Numbered from the stretch's first letter, positions 51,098-60,132 are shown. The stretch: 63,536 nucleotides of DNA from Synergistales bacterium (GCA_026002695.1 BOCB01000002.1:1-63536), one strand, 5' to 3'. Notes: generated from the sequence alone by a model not told the origin. Numbers and translations are program-made.

Positions 51098-52015
51098 GTG
51101 GGCAATCTGCTTAAACCCAAAAATGACTTACTCTTCAAGCGTATCTTCGGAGCAGAGGACAACATCGACGTGCTGACCGAATTTCTCAAGAGCGTTCTGC
51201 GTTTGCCCGCCGCTGAATACTCAGAGGTCATATTGTGCAACCCTAATACACAATACGATCGCGCAGACGATAAAATAGGCATACTCGATATTAAAGTCAG
51301 GACAACGACTGGCAAAATTATAGACGTCGAAATCCAGTTGGAGGCTGTTCCGCAGCTTCGTGAACGCATAATGTTTTACGGCTCAAAGATGTTTACGGAG
51401 CAGATCGGCAAAGGCGATAAGTATGAGACGATAAAGCAGGTCATCCCGATCTTGATCGTGGACGACAAATTATTTCCGGCAAAAGATGATAAATATCATC
51501 ATCGTTTCACACTTTACGACATAGACGCGCAATTAGAGCTTACGGACATTTTAGAAGTTCACACGCTGGAACTTCCGAAATTGCCCGAAGCGACCGACGG
51601 CTCAAGCCTTTGGAATTGGCTTAAATTGCTGGAATCAGAACAGGAGGAGGATTTCGACATGTTAGCTCAAACAAGCCCGCAGATGGACAAAGCCGTTACG
51701 ATAGTCAGGAGATTATCGGCGGACGAACAATTCAGGTTTGACTACGAACAGTCCGAAAAGAGACGGCGCGACCTCATGGCCTTCATGGACGAGGCGACCA
51801 GAAAAGGTGAAGCCAAAGGCATTGCCAAGGGCATTGCCAAGGGCATTGCCAAGGGCATTGCCAAAGGCATTGCAAAGGGCATTGCCAAAGGCAAAGCCGA
51901 AGGTAAGGCCGAAGGCAAAGCCGATGTGGCGCGCTCCATGCTTGCTGACGCTATGCCTGTCGACCTTGTTTCCAAGTTCACAGGTCTCTCCCTGAAGGAA
52001 ATAGAGAAATTATAA
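51098..52015 (+). CDS. Rpn-family nuclease with an expanded AKGI repeat tail
   Basis: 305 aa, GTG start. The nuclease core is the same as in the 1164-2009 gene (DDKIGILDIKVRT, IDVEIQL) at clearly lower DNA identity. The C-terminal region carries nine tandem four-residue units (AKGI x6, then AKGK/AEGK) encoded by 12-bp repeats, giving a longer tail than the other copy. In E. coli, Rpn genes are toxic nucleases with an internal start for a C-terminal antitoxin; an internal Met (LMAFMDEA) exists here, but its ribosome-binding site is weak. It lies directly upstream of the four-gene array. Confidence 0.9.
   Translation: MGNLLKPKNDLLFKRIFGAEDNIDVLTEFLKSVLRLPAAEYSEVILCNPNTQYDRADDKIGILDIKVRTTTGKIIDVEIQLEAVPQLRERIMFYGSKMFTEQIGKGDKYETIKQVIPILIVDDKLFPAKDDKYHHRFTLYDIDAQLELTDILEVHTLELPKLPEATDGSSLWNWLKLLESEQEEDFDMLAQTSPQMDKAVTIVRRLSADEQFRFDYEQSEKRRRDLMAFMDEATRKGEAKGIAKGIAKGIAKGIAKGIAKGIAKGKAEGKAEGKADVARSMLADAMPVDLVSKFTGLSLKEIEKL
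51812..51919 (+). repeat. 12-bp in-frame repeat, nine units
   Basis: Units of gccaagggcatt with minor changes, coding AKGI/AKGK/AEGK. The middle units are identical, which favours slippage; length changes stay in frame. Confidence 0.9.
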
Positions 52016-52069
52016 CGAGGGGCAGTCGCCTTTCTTTTACTTGAATGACATTAACGGGAGGAACATCAC

Positions 52070-53302
52070 ATGCCTTTGACGGAAAAAGAACTGCTTAACT
52101 TCGTAGTCGAAAATTTGGGCGACGCTCAAAAATTGGAGCAGGAAATTATTGAGTTCTCGCAGCACAATGATATTAAGGTACTCATACATTTTTTCAAACA
52201 GTTGCACAACAGCAAAATCAACGCGATGGATGCGGCTTTCTGCACAATATGCAAGTTATTGAAAAACGGGGAAGAAGGCAAAGATTGCGTACATCGGCTC
52301 TACGCTGAGTCTTCCGAATCCGACATACTGCGCGGCGTCTACATGATCGGCGAGGCGTTTATAGCGTTTCGGGATTTTGACGTCGAGCGAGGCGAACCGT
52401 TGCTGCGAAAGGGCGTTCACATATGTCACAAGAGATTGAAAATGTTCCCCTCCGAGAAACTTGCCGACATGGGCTTCTTCATGCAAATCGCTTTTTTGCT
52501 TGAGTGCGTAAACTATCCGATCGCGGAGCGCTTCCCAAAACCGTCGTTCGATATAGTACATCGAGACTTATATGAAAGCTCGCCGTATACTGTTTTCACG
52601 TTAGCGGACAATGTATATTTTCGTAAATACTTTGCGAGATTCGCGGGCGAACTCAGGGAACAATGCGGGAACGTAAATATTTTCCTGATGCTCGTCAACC
52701 CTGAGGACGATGTCATATCGCTGGCAAAAGAATACGGAGGCATAACGCTCGCTTCCACTAAATACGACGGCGATTGGATGCCCGAGTTCTGTGTATCATC
52801 GCGCTTCATGATGGCAAATGACATCTTGAAAACTGTGGGCTGCGCGACTATTTTCATCGATGTTGACTCCACATTCCCGCAGGGCAGTTCTGAGATACTG
52901 TCCAAAATATCGCAATATCCTCTCGCGTTGTGCGATACGAGAGAATTATATCCATTATTGCGGATCGCGGGAGGTTTATTGGCCGCGCAGCCAGATGAGG
53001 AGACGTTTTATTTTTTCGATACAGCCTCGGATTTCATGCGCGAGGACTTTACAAGATCGGGACCAATATATGCCTTTGACCAAATGGCGCTTTACAGGAC
53101 GCTGTGCCTTTGGAAGAAAAAAGGTATGGGGATAACAGAGATAAACAGCCTTATCGGCAATGACGCGAGATTCCCTGATTTCTTCTGCCTGAAGGGAGAG
53201 GATGTTATTCCGTTTGCGGCACGCAAGCCGCTGAGGACGAACAATCACTATGAACTCAAGGGCTTTCGTCCCGATGGCAGGCTGATATTTGAGCGGATTT
53301 AG
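52070..53302 (+). CDS. Putative GT-A glycosyltransferase, array member 1
   Basis: 410 aa. The N-terminal half (1-165) is all-helical and TPR-like (LLRKGVHICHKRLKMFPSE). The C-terminal half resembles a nucleotide-diphospho-sugar transferase: YTVFTLADNVYFRKYFARFAGEL, NIFLMLVNPEDD, then SSRFMMANDILKTVG, a DxD motif at 264-266 (IFIDVDS) and the acceptor-side DQ at 337-338 (AFDQMALYR). This order (RF, D-x-D, DQ) is typical of TPR-linked GT-A-like proteins. No signal peptide. Preceded by GGGAGGAAC 8 nt before the ATG, a context shared by all four members. Sugar donor and target unknown; the fold is inferred by eye. Confidence 0.65.
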   Translation: MPLTEKELLNFVVENLGDAQKLEQEIIEFSQHNDIKVLIHFFKQLHNSKINAMDAAFCTICKLLKNGEEGKDCVHRLYAESSESDILRGVYMIGEAFIAFRDFDVERGEPLLRKGVHICHKRLKMFPSEKLADMGFFMQIAFLLECVNYPIAERFPKPSFDIVHRDLYESSPYTVFTLADNVYFRKYFARFAGELREQCGNVNIFLMLVNPEDDVISLAKEYGGITLASTKYDGDWMPEFCVSSRFMMANDILKTVGCATIFIDVDSTFPQGSSEILSKISQYPLALCDTRELYPLLRIAGGLLAAQPDEETFYFFDTASDFMREDFTRSGPIYAFDQMALYRTLCLWKKKGMGITEINSLIGNDARFPDFFCLKGEDVIPFAARKPLRTNNHYELKGFRPDGRLIFERI

Positions 53303-53366
53303 TTTTGATTTTGGGGGGTACATTCACTGATAGATATTGAAATTACACTCGCGGGAGGAACATCAC

Positions 53367-54596
53367 ATGCCTTTGACGGAAAAAGAACTGCTTAGCTTCG
53401 TAGTCGAAAATTTGGGCGACGACCCAACATGCTTTCAAGCAATCGCCGAGTTCGCGCGGCATAATGACACCGGGGCACTTATGCGTTTTTCCAAACAGTG
53501 CCACAATATCAAACTCAACGCTACGGGAATTGTTTACCAAACAATACACGCGCTATTGAAAAACGGGGAAGAAGGCAAAGATTACGTACATCAGCTCTAC
53601 GCTGAGTCTTCCGAATCCGACATACTGCGCGGCGTCTACATGATCGGCGAGGCGTTTATAGCGTTTCAGGATTTTGACGTCGAGCGAGGCGAACCGTTGC
53701 TGAGGAAGGGCGTTCGATTATGTTACAGAACAATGAGGATCTTCCCTTTCGAGATCATTGATATTGGCTTTCTTATGCAAAACGCTTTTTTGCTTGAGTG
53801 CGTAAACTATCCGATCACGGAGCGCTTCCCAAAACCGTCGTTTGAGATAGTACATCGAGACTTATATGAAAGCTCGCCGTATACTGTTTTCACGTTAGCG
53901 GACAATGTATATTTTCGTAAATACTTTGCGAGGTTCGCGGGCGAACTCAGAGAACAATGCGGGAACGTAAATATTTTCCTGCTGCTCGTAAATCCTGATG
54001 AAGATGTTATATCGCGGGCAAAAGAATACGGAGGCATGACGCTCGCTTCCACTAAATACGACGGCGATTGGATGCCCGAGTTCTGTGTATCATCGCGCTT
54101 CATGATGGCAAACGACATATTGAAGAGCGTTGGAGGCGCGACTATTTTCATCGACATCGACTCGACGTTCCCGCAAGGCAGCTCCGAGATACTGTCCAAA
54201 ATATCGCAATATCCTCTCGCGTTGTGCGATACGGGAGAATTATATCCATTATTGCGAATCGCGGGAGGTTTACTGGCCGCGCAGCCAAATGAGAAGACGT
54301 TTTCATTCTTCGACACGGTGTCGGATTTCATGCGCGAGGATTTTACAAGATCGGGACCGATATATGCCTTTGACCAAATGGCGCTTTACAGGACGCTGTG
54401 CCTTTGGAAGAAAAAAGGCATGGAGGTAACAGAGATAAACAGCCTCATCGGCGGTGATGCGAGATTCCCTGATTTCTTCTGCCTGAAGGAAGAGGATGTT
54501 ATTCCGCTTGCGGCGCGCAAGCCGCTGAGGACGAACGATCACTATGAACTCAAGGGCTTTCGTCCCGATGGCAGGCTGGTATTTGAGCGGATTTAG
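53367..54596 (+). CDS. Putative GT-A glycosyltransferase, array member 2
   Basis: 409 aa, start at the ATG with the shared GGGAGGAAC site; a TTG ten codons earlier runs through that site and is rejected. Same layout as member 1, with IFIDIDS and AFDQMALYR. Long blocks of DNA (the segment around ERFPKPSF to YFRKYFARF, and the last 100 codons) are almost identical to member 1, while residues 10-60 and 115-135 differ strongly, a mosaic pattern that fits gene conversion or selection for variable N-terminal contacts. The NGEEGKD segment at about 66-72 is the place where member 4 has its G tract. Confidence 0.65.
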   Translation: MPLTEKELLSFVVENLGDDPTCFQAIAEFARHNDTGALMRFSKQCHNIKLNATGIVYQTIHALLKNGEEGKDYVHQLYAESSESDILRGVYMIGEAFIAFQDFDVERGEPLLRKGVRLCYRTMRIFPFEIIDIGFLMQNAFLLECVNYPITERFPKPSFEIVHRDLYESSPYTVFTLADNVYFRKYFARFAGELREQCGNVNIFLLLVNPDEDVISRAKEYGGMTLASTKYDGDWMPEFCVSSRFMMANDILKSVGGATIFIDIDSTFPQGSSEILSKISQYPLALCDTGELYPLLRIAGGLLAAQPNEKTFSFFDTVSDFMREDFTRSGPIYAFDQMALYRTLCLWKKKGMEVTEINSLIGGDARFPDFFCLKEEDVIPLAARKPLRTNDHYELKGFRPDGRLVFERI

Positions 54597-54634
54597 TATA
54601 AATATTGAAATTACACTCGCGGGAGGAACATCAC

Positions 54635-55864
54635 ATGCCTTTGACGGAAAAAAAACTGCTTAGCTTCGTAGTCGAAAATTTTATCGACGCCCCAAAGTGC
54701 TTGCAGGCAATTGTCGAGTTCGCACGGCATAATGACGCCGGGGCACTTATGCGCTTTTTCAAACAGTGCCACAATATAAAACTCAACGCGATGGAAATAG
54801 CTTGCCATACAATAGACGCGTTATTGGGAAATGGGGAAGAAGGCAAAGAATACGTACATCAGCTATACATGGAATCCGGCGCATCCGACGTACTGCGCGG
54901 CGTCTACACGATCGGCGAGGCGTTTATCGCGTTTCGGGATTTTGACGTCGAGCGAGGCGAGCCATTGCTGAGGAAGGGCGTTCTGTTATGTTACAGAACA
55001 ATAAGGAACTTCCCTTTCGAGATCATTGAAATTGGCTTTCTCATGCAAAACGTTTTTTTGCTTGAGGGTGTAAACTATCCGATCGCGGAGCGCTTCCCAA
55101 AACCGTCGTTCGATATAGTACATTGTGATTTATATGGAAGCTCGCCGTATACTGTTTTCACGTTAGCGGACAATGTATATTTTCGTAAATACTTTGCGAG
55201 ATTCGCGAGCGAACTCAGGGAACAATGCGGGAACGTAAATATTTTCCTGATGCTCGTAAATCCTGATGAAGATGTTATATCGCGGGCAAAAGAATACGGC
55301 GGCATGACGCTCGCTTCCACTAAATATGATGGCAGTTGGATGGTCGAGTTCTGTATATCATCACGTTTCATGATGGCAAACGACATATTGAAGAGCGTTG
55401 GGGGCACGACTATTTTCATCGACTTCGATTCAACATTCCCGCAGGGCAGCTTTGAGATATTGTCAAAAATATCGCAATATTCGCTCGCGATGTGCGATAC
55501 GGGAAAATCGTACCCGGCATTACGGATCACAGCAGCTCTACTAGCCGCGCAGCCAACGGAAGAGACGTTTTCATTCTTCGATACTGCGTCGGATTTCATG
55601 CGCGAGGACTTTACGAGAGCGGGGCCGGTGTACGCTTTTGACCAGATGGCGCTTTACAGGGCAGTGTGTCTTTGGAAGAAAAAAGGCTTGGCGGTAACAG
55701 AGATAAACAGCCTCATTGGCGGCGACGCGAGATTCCCTGGTTTCTTCTGCCTGAAGGAAGAAGATGTTATTCCCCTTGAGGAACGGTGGCGGCTGAGGAC
55801 GCTCGCCCATTATAAATTCAAGGGCTTTCGTCCCGATGGCAGGCTGATATGGGAGCAGATTTAG
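54635..55864 (+). CDS. Putative GT-A glycosyltransferase, array member 3
   Basis: 409 aa, same start context. The DxD is IFIDFDS, followed by AFDQMALYRAVC. The N-terminal 55 residues and the segment after FPQGS (ITAALLAAQP) diverge from members 1 and 2, while the central block is nearly identical. The last 60 residues are closer to member 4 (LIWEQI ending, ALYRAVCLWKKKGLAVTEINS), so blocks are shared in different combinations. Separated from member 2 by 38 nt, with no terminator seen, so an operon is likely. Confidence 0.65.
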   Translation: MPLTEKKLLSFVVENFIDAPKCLQAIVEFARHNDAGALMRFFKQCHNIKLNAMEIACHTIDALLGNGEEGKEYVHQLYMESGASDVLRGVYTIGEAFIAFRDFDVERGEPLLRKGVLLCYRTIRNFPFEIIEIGFLMQNVFLLEGVNYPIAERFPKPSFDIVHCDLYGSSPYTVFTLADNVYFRKYFARFASELREQCGNVNIFLMLVNPDEDVISRAKEYGGMTLASTKYDGSWMVEFCISSRFMMANDILKSVGGTTIFIDFDSTFPQGSFEILSKISQYSLAMCDTGKSYPALRITAALLAAQPTEETFSFFDTASDFMREDFTRAGPVYAFDQMALYRAVCLWKKKGLAVTEINSLIGGDARFPGFFCLKEEDVIPLEERWRLRTLAHYKFKGFRPDGRLIWEQI

Positions 55865-55926
55865 ATTTGATTTAGTGAAGCATACTCACTTAGATATTAA
55901 ATTACACTTGTGAGGAGGAACATCAC

Positions 55927-57162
55927 ATGCCCTTGACGGAAAAAGAACTGCTTAGCTTCGTAGTCGAAAATTTGGGCGACACCCAAACATGCTTTCAAGC
56001 AATCGCCGAGTTCGCGCGGCACAATGACGCTAAGATACTCATGCACTTTTTCAAACAGTGCCACAATATCAAACTCAACGCGATGGAAATTGCTTACCAA
56101 ACAATACGCGCGCTATTAGAAAACACGGGGGGGGGGGGGATAAAGAGTGTGCATCAGCTCTATGAGGAGTCCGGAGTATCCGACATATTACGCGGCGTCT
56201 ACACGATCGGCGAGGCGCTCCTCGCGTTTCGGGATTTTGACGTAGAGCGCGGTGAGCCATTGCTGAGGAAGGGCGTTCACATATGTCACAGAAGAATGAG
56301 AATGTTCCCCTCAGAGAAGCTTGACATTGGCTTTTTCATGCAAAACGCTTTTTTGCTTGAGTGTGTAAACTATCCGATCGCGGAGCGCTTCCCCAAACCG
56401 TCGTTTGAGATAGTACACCGTGATTTATATGAAAGCTCGCCTTATACTGTTTTCACAATATCAGACAGTGTATATTTCCGTAAATACTTTGCGAGGTTCG
56501 CGGGTGAACTCAGAGAACAATGCGGGAACGTAAATATTTTCCTGATGCTCGTCAACCCTGAGGACGATGTCATATCGCGGGCAAAAGAATACGGCGGCAT
56601 GACGCTCGCTTCCACTGAATACAGCGGCAGATGGATGGCAGAGTTCTGCGTATCGTCGCGCTTCATGTTGGCAAACGACATACTGAACTATGTGGGCGGC
56701 GCGACTATTTTCACCGACGTCGATTCAAAATTCCCGCAGGGCAGCGCTGAGATACTGTCCAAAATATCGCAGTATCCGCTCGTATTATGTGATACCGGAA
56801 GCTTGTACCCGTTATTGCGGATTGACGGAGCCATACAGGCCGTGCAGCCAACGGGAGAAACGTTTTCGTTCTTTGACGCAGCATCGGATTTCATGCGCGA
56901 GGACTTTACGAGAACAGGACCAATATACGCTTTTGACCAGATGGCGCTTTACAGGGCAGTGTGTCTTTGGAAGAAAAAAGGCTTGGCGGTAACAGAGATA
57001 AACAGCCTCATCGGCGGCGACAAGAAATTTCCGAAATTCTTCAAACTGACGGAGGAGGATGATGTCATTCCCCTTGGGGAGCGCATACCACTGAGGACGA
57101 ACAATAACTATAAACCCAAGGGCTTTCGTCCCGATGGCAGAGTTATATGGGAGCAGATTTAG
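55927..57162 (+). CDS. Putative GT-A glycosyltransferase, array member 4, with poly-G switch
   Basis: 411 aa. Same fold elements (IFTDVDS, AFDQMALYRAVC). Residues 66-69 are four glycines encoded by a 13-G run. One G less gives GGA TAA immediately; one G more reaches TGA within nine codons. The gene is therefore on as sequenced and off after a single slippage. Members 1-3 have ggggaagaaggc at this place, so the run is specific to this copy. The protein would be truncated before the catalytic half when off. Its N-terminal 50 residues are closest to member 2. Confidence 0.68.
   Translation: MPLTEKELLSFVVENLGDTQTCFQAIAEFARHNDAKILMHFFKQCHNIKLNAMEIAYQTIRALLENTGGGGIKSVHQLYEESGVSDILRGVYTIGEALLAFRDFDVERGEPLLRKGVHICHRRMRMFPSEKLDIGFFMQNAFLLECVNYPIAERFPKPSFEIVHRDLYESSPYTVFTISDSVYFRKYFARFAGELREQCGNVNIFLMLVNPEDDVISRAKEYGGMTLASTEYSGRWMAEFCVSSRFMLANDILNYVGGATIFTDVDSKFPQGSAEILSKISQYPLVLCDTGSLYPLLRIDGAIQAVQPTGETFSFFDAASDFMREDFTRTGPIYAFDQMALYRAVCLWKKKGLAVTEINSLIGGDKKFPKFFKLTEEDDVIPLGERIPLRTNNNYKPKGFRPDGRVIWEQI
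56127..56139 (+). repeat. 13-nt poly-G tract inside coding sequence
   Basis: Thirteen consecutive G between ACAC and ATAAAG. Runs of this length are hypermutable in phase-variable genes of Campylobacter and Helicobacter. Assembly length in such runs can be inexact, but the present length keeps the frame open. Confidence 0.93.
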
Positions 57163-57233
57163 ATTTGATTTAACCCGGAACGCGTAAAGGTGTTACGATA
57201 CGTGATGTAAATTCAAGAAAACAGGTGATTTTG

Positions 57234-58571
57234 ATGGGTATTATCGCGATAGTCGGGCGGCCTAACGTTGGGAAGTCCTCCATATTCAACAGGCTGCTCG
57301 GACGGCGCGCTGCGATAGTCGACGACTTCCCCGGCGTTACGAGGGACAGGCTGTACGGCGAGATGTTGTGGGACGGGCATGGGTTTTACCTCGTCGATAC
57401 CGGCGGGATAATGGGCGAGAACGACGAATCGCTGCCCGGATTGCCGGAGAGAATACAGAAACAGGTAATGCACGCCATAGACGAGAGCGACGGCGTGATT
57501 TTTGTGGTGGACGGGCGCGAGGGCGTTACCGTCATGGACGAGGAGATAGCGTCGATGCTCCGCAAGGGCGGGCGCAAGGTCGCCTTAGCCGTGAACAAGC
57601 TCGACAATCCGGACAAACTCGACGCGGCTTACGATGCGGCGTCGCTCGGCTTTAAGCACGTGATCCCGGTGAGCGCCGAGCATAACTTCAACATGGGCGA
57701 CCTCTTGGAGGTTATCGTGTCGTTTCTGACGGGTGACGGAAACGCCGAGGACGCGGAGAGCTCCGACGAAATACCGGTGGCGTTAGTGGGCCGCCCCAAC
57801 GTCGGCAAGTCGAGCCTGCTCAACGCGCTCGCAGGTGAGGAGAGGTCCATCGTGTCGGAGATTCCCGGCACTACGCGGGATGTCGTTGACTCCGTAGTCG
57901 AGACGGACGGCGCGAAGTTCCGCTTCCTCGACACCGCCGGACTGCGCCGCAGGTCGCGCGTCGCGGGCAATGTGGAATATTACTCGAACGTCCGCACATA
58001 TCAGGCGATAGACAGGTGCCGCGTCGCTGTGATGATGCTCGACGCGGGCGAGCTCGCCACGGAGCAGGACAAGCGCCTAATCGGGCAGATAACGGAGCGC
58101 GGCAAGGGCTTGGTCGTGGCCGTGAACAAATGGGATTTGCTCAAGGGCGGTGAGCGCGCGGGAGATGAAATGCGCGCGCGTTTGAAGGAGGAGCTGCCGT
58201 TTGTTCCGCGCGCCCCGACGGTGTTTATCTCGTCGCTCACGGGACGGAACGTGCCGCGCATAGCGGAGCGCATATTGACGGTTGACGAGAACAGGCGGCG
58301 CAGGATATCGACGTCTGAGCTGAACCGATTGGTGAGGGACGTGCTGGCGTTCGAGCGTATGCCCGGAGAGAAGGGGCGGTATCTTAAAATTTCATATTGT
58401 ACTCAGGCAAACGGCGTGCCGCCGGCGTTTATTTTCTTTGTGAACGACAGCGGCTTGGTGTCGAGGCCTTTTCATCGCCGCGTGGAAAATTTACTGCGGG
58501 GCATGGCCGATTTCTCCGGAGTTCCGTTAAAATTGTTTTTCAGGAACAAGGGAAGAGATGAGGAAAGATAA
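57234..58571 (+). CDS. der: Ribosome biogenesis GTPase Der
   Basis: About 445 aa from the ATG at 57234; a GTG three codons earlier forms part of the ribosome-binding site. Two tandem GTPase domains, each with GRPNVGKSS, DTAG-type G3 (DTGGIMG in the first, DTAGLRR in the second) and NKLD/NKWD, then a C-terminal KH-like domain ending in LKLFFRNKGR. It works in 50S subunit assembly. It follows the glycosyltransferase array after about 70 nt. Confidence 0.96.
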   Translation: MGIIAIVGRPNVGKSSIFNRLLGRRAAIVDDFPGVTRDRLYGEMLWDGHGFYLVDTGGIMGENDESLPGLPERIQKQVMHAIDESDGVIFVVDGREGVTVMDEEIASMLRKGGRKVALAVNKLDNPDKLDAAYDAASLGFKHVIPVSAEHNFNMGDLLEVIVSFLTGDGNAEDAESSDEIPVALVGRPNVGKSSLLNALAGEERSIVSEIPGTTRDVVDSVVETDGAKFRFLDTAGLRRRSRVAGNVEYYSNVRTYQAIDRCRVAVMMLDAGELATEQDKRLIGQITERGKGLVVAVNKWDLLKGGERAGDEMRARLKEELPFVPRAPTVFISSLTGRNVPRIAERILTVDENRRRRISTSELNRLVRDVLAFERMPGEKGRYLKISYCTQANGVPPAFIFFVNDSGLVSRPFHRRVENLLRGMADFSGVPLKLFFRNKGRDEER

Positions 58572-58587
58572 AGTCATTTGATTTTTA

Positions 58588-58645
58588 ACAAGGGTCAAGG
58601 GCGATAGCCCTTGCGGCGGGGGGTGGGGGCGAGGAGCCCCCACGG
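58588..58645 (+). repeat. Family B double-hairpin element
   Basis: caagggc/gcccttg hairpin, then gtgggggc/gcccccac; starts 16 nt after the der stop and ends 16 nt before the next start codon, leaving room only for the GGAGG site. Confidence 0.75.
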
Positions 58646-58661
58646 TACGGAGGTGTTGAAC

Positions 58662-59204
58662 ATGGCAAAAGCGGCGTTATTTTTAACCGACGGCTTCGAG
58701 GAGACGGAGGCGCTATGCACGACGGATATTCTGCGGCGCGGGGGCGTTGATCTCGTCACGGTGTCGTTAGTCAGCGGCAATACGGTTACGGGCAAGCACG
58801 GCGTGGTTGTTCAAGCCGACAGGGCCTTCAGCGAGATAACGGCGACGCAGTTTGATATGCTCGTGATACCGGGAGGCACGCTCGCGTTTACGGAGCACGA
58901 GGGTCTGTTGGAGCTCGTGCGGAAGCAGAACATAGGCGGCGGGAAGCTCGCGGCGATATGCGCGGCTCCGGCTGTATTCGCCAAGCTGGGACTGCTTCAC
59001 GGGAAGCGCGCGGTCATTTATCCGGGCATGGAGGAATATTTGAAAGGGGCGGCGAAGGTCAGCGATCTCGTGGTTACGGACGGCAACATTACGACATCGA
59101 AGGGGCCGGGTACTACGGTGCATTTCGCTTTGAGGCTGGTCGAGATACTGTGCGGCGAGGGTAAGGCGAAAGAAGTGGCGGACGCTTTCGTGGCGCAGAT
59201 ATAG
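58662..59204 (+). CDS. DJ-1/PfpI family protein
   Basis: 180 aa with ALFLTDGFEETEALCTTDILRRGG (Glu of the DJ-1 triad), MLVIPGG, and the nucleophile elbow AAICAAPAVFAKLGLL with Cys. Close to the YajL/DJ-1 subgroup, linked to protein or nucleotide deglycation and oxidative stress; the enzymatic role is debated. GGAGG lies 9 nt before the ATG; the longer frame to 58611 would translate a family B hairpin. Confidence 0.92.
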   Translation: MAKAALFLTDGFEETEALCTTDILRRGGVDLVTVSLVSGNTVTGKHGVVVQADRAFSEITATQFDMLVIPGGTLAFTEHEGLLELVRKQNIGGGKLAAICAAPAVFAKLGLLHGKRAVIYPGMEEYLKGAAKVSDLVVTDGNITTSKGPGTTVHFALRLVEILCGEGKAKEVADAFVAQI

Positions 59205-59257
59205 ATTCACCTGAATAATATAATATTACGTGAAAGAAATTCAAAGGAGTGATTGTG

Positions 59258-59977
59258 ATGAGTGAGTTGGATAAGCTGAAGGTCAAGATATTTTTGGACG
59301 GCGCGGAGCTCGACGCGATCAGGAACGCCGTGAAAAACGAGCCTATGGTTAAGGGATTCACGACGAACCCGAGCCTGATGAGGAAGGCTGGCGTCAAGGA
59401 CTACGCGGCTTTTGCCAAGGAGGCTCTCGCGGCGGCGGGGGGGCTGCCGATTTCATTCGAGGTGTTTTCCGACGAATTCGAGGATATGGAGCGTCAGGCG
59501 CGCGTTATCGCGTCGTGGGGAGAGAGCGCTTATGTCAAGATACCCATCACGAACACGAAGGGCGAAAGCTCGTGCCCGATGATAAAGCGCCTCGCGGACG
59601 GCGGTGTAAAAATGAACGTTACGGCGATATTTACGGTTGAACAAGTGAAGGAGACAGCCGCCGCGCTTAACGCGCCGGTTCCGGCGATAGTCTCGGTGTT
59701 CGCCGGACGGATAGCGGACACGGGACGCAACCCCGAGCCGATGATGAAAGAGTGCTCGAATATTTTGAGCGGCCTTTCAAAGGCAGAGCTGCTGTGGGCG
59801 AGTTCGCGCGAGCTGCTTAACGTCTTTCAGGCGGAGTGGTCGGGCTGCCATATAATAACGGTTACGAAGGACATAGTGTCCAAGCTGAAATTGTACGGCA
59901 AGGATTTGAGCGAATATTCCCTCGAAACCGTCCGCGTATTCTACGACGACGCGAGCGCGGCCGGGCTGAAGCTGTAA
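59258..59977 (+). CDS. tal: Transaldolase
   Basis: 239 aa from the ATG at 59258 with AAAGGAG 8 nt upstream. A short-type transaldolase barrel: KIFLDGAELDAIRNA, VKGFTTNPSLMRKAG, the Schiff-base lysine in YVKIPITNT, MNVTAIFTVEQV, and VSVFAGRIADTGR. It transfers a dihydroxyacetone unit between sugar phosphates and pairs metabolically with the transketolase at 26927. It resembles fructose-6-phosphate aldolase/TalC-type proteins; which activity dominates is not visible. Confidence 0.9.
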   Translation: MSELDKLKVKIFLDGAELDAIRNAVKNEPMVKGFTTNPSLMRKAGVKDYAAFAKEALAAAGGLPISFEVFSDEFEDMERQARVIASWGESAYVKIPITNTKGESSCPMIKRLADGGVKMNVTAIFTVEQVKETAAALNAPVPAIVSVFAGRIADTGRNPEPMMKECSNILSGLSKAELLWASSRELLNVFQAEWSGCHIITVTKDIVSKLKLYGKDLSEYSLETVRVFYDDASAAGLKL

Positions 59978-60033
59978 GAAAAGGGCGAGAAGATGCCGTC
60001 CGCAAAACGACGGATTTCACAATTTTTTGGCAA

Positions 60034-60054
60034 GGGCGGCCGCCTCGGCCGCCC
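60034..60054 (+). terminator. GC-rich hairpin after the transaldolase gene
   Basis: gggcggc/gccgccc with a 7-nt loop, followed by cgttcaattt and a second gcggg repeat. It separates the transaldolase gene from the str operon promoter. The rest of the 277-nt gap shows only that promoter. Confidence 0.5.
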
Positions 60055-60132
60055 GTTCAATTTGAGCGGGCGGAATCTATTTGCGCAATCGAGGAATACC
60101 GTGGAATTCTTGGAATTTCTTCGCTGAATGAC

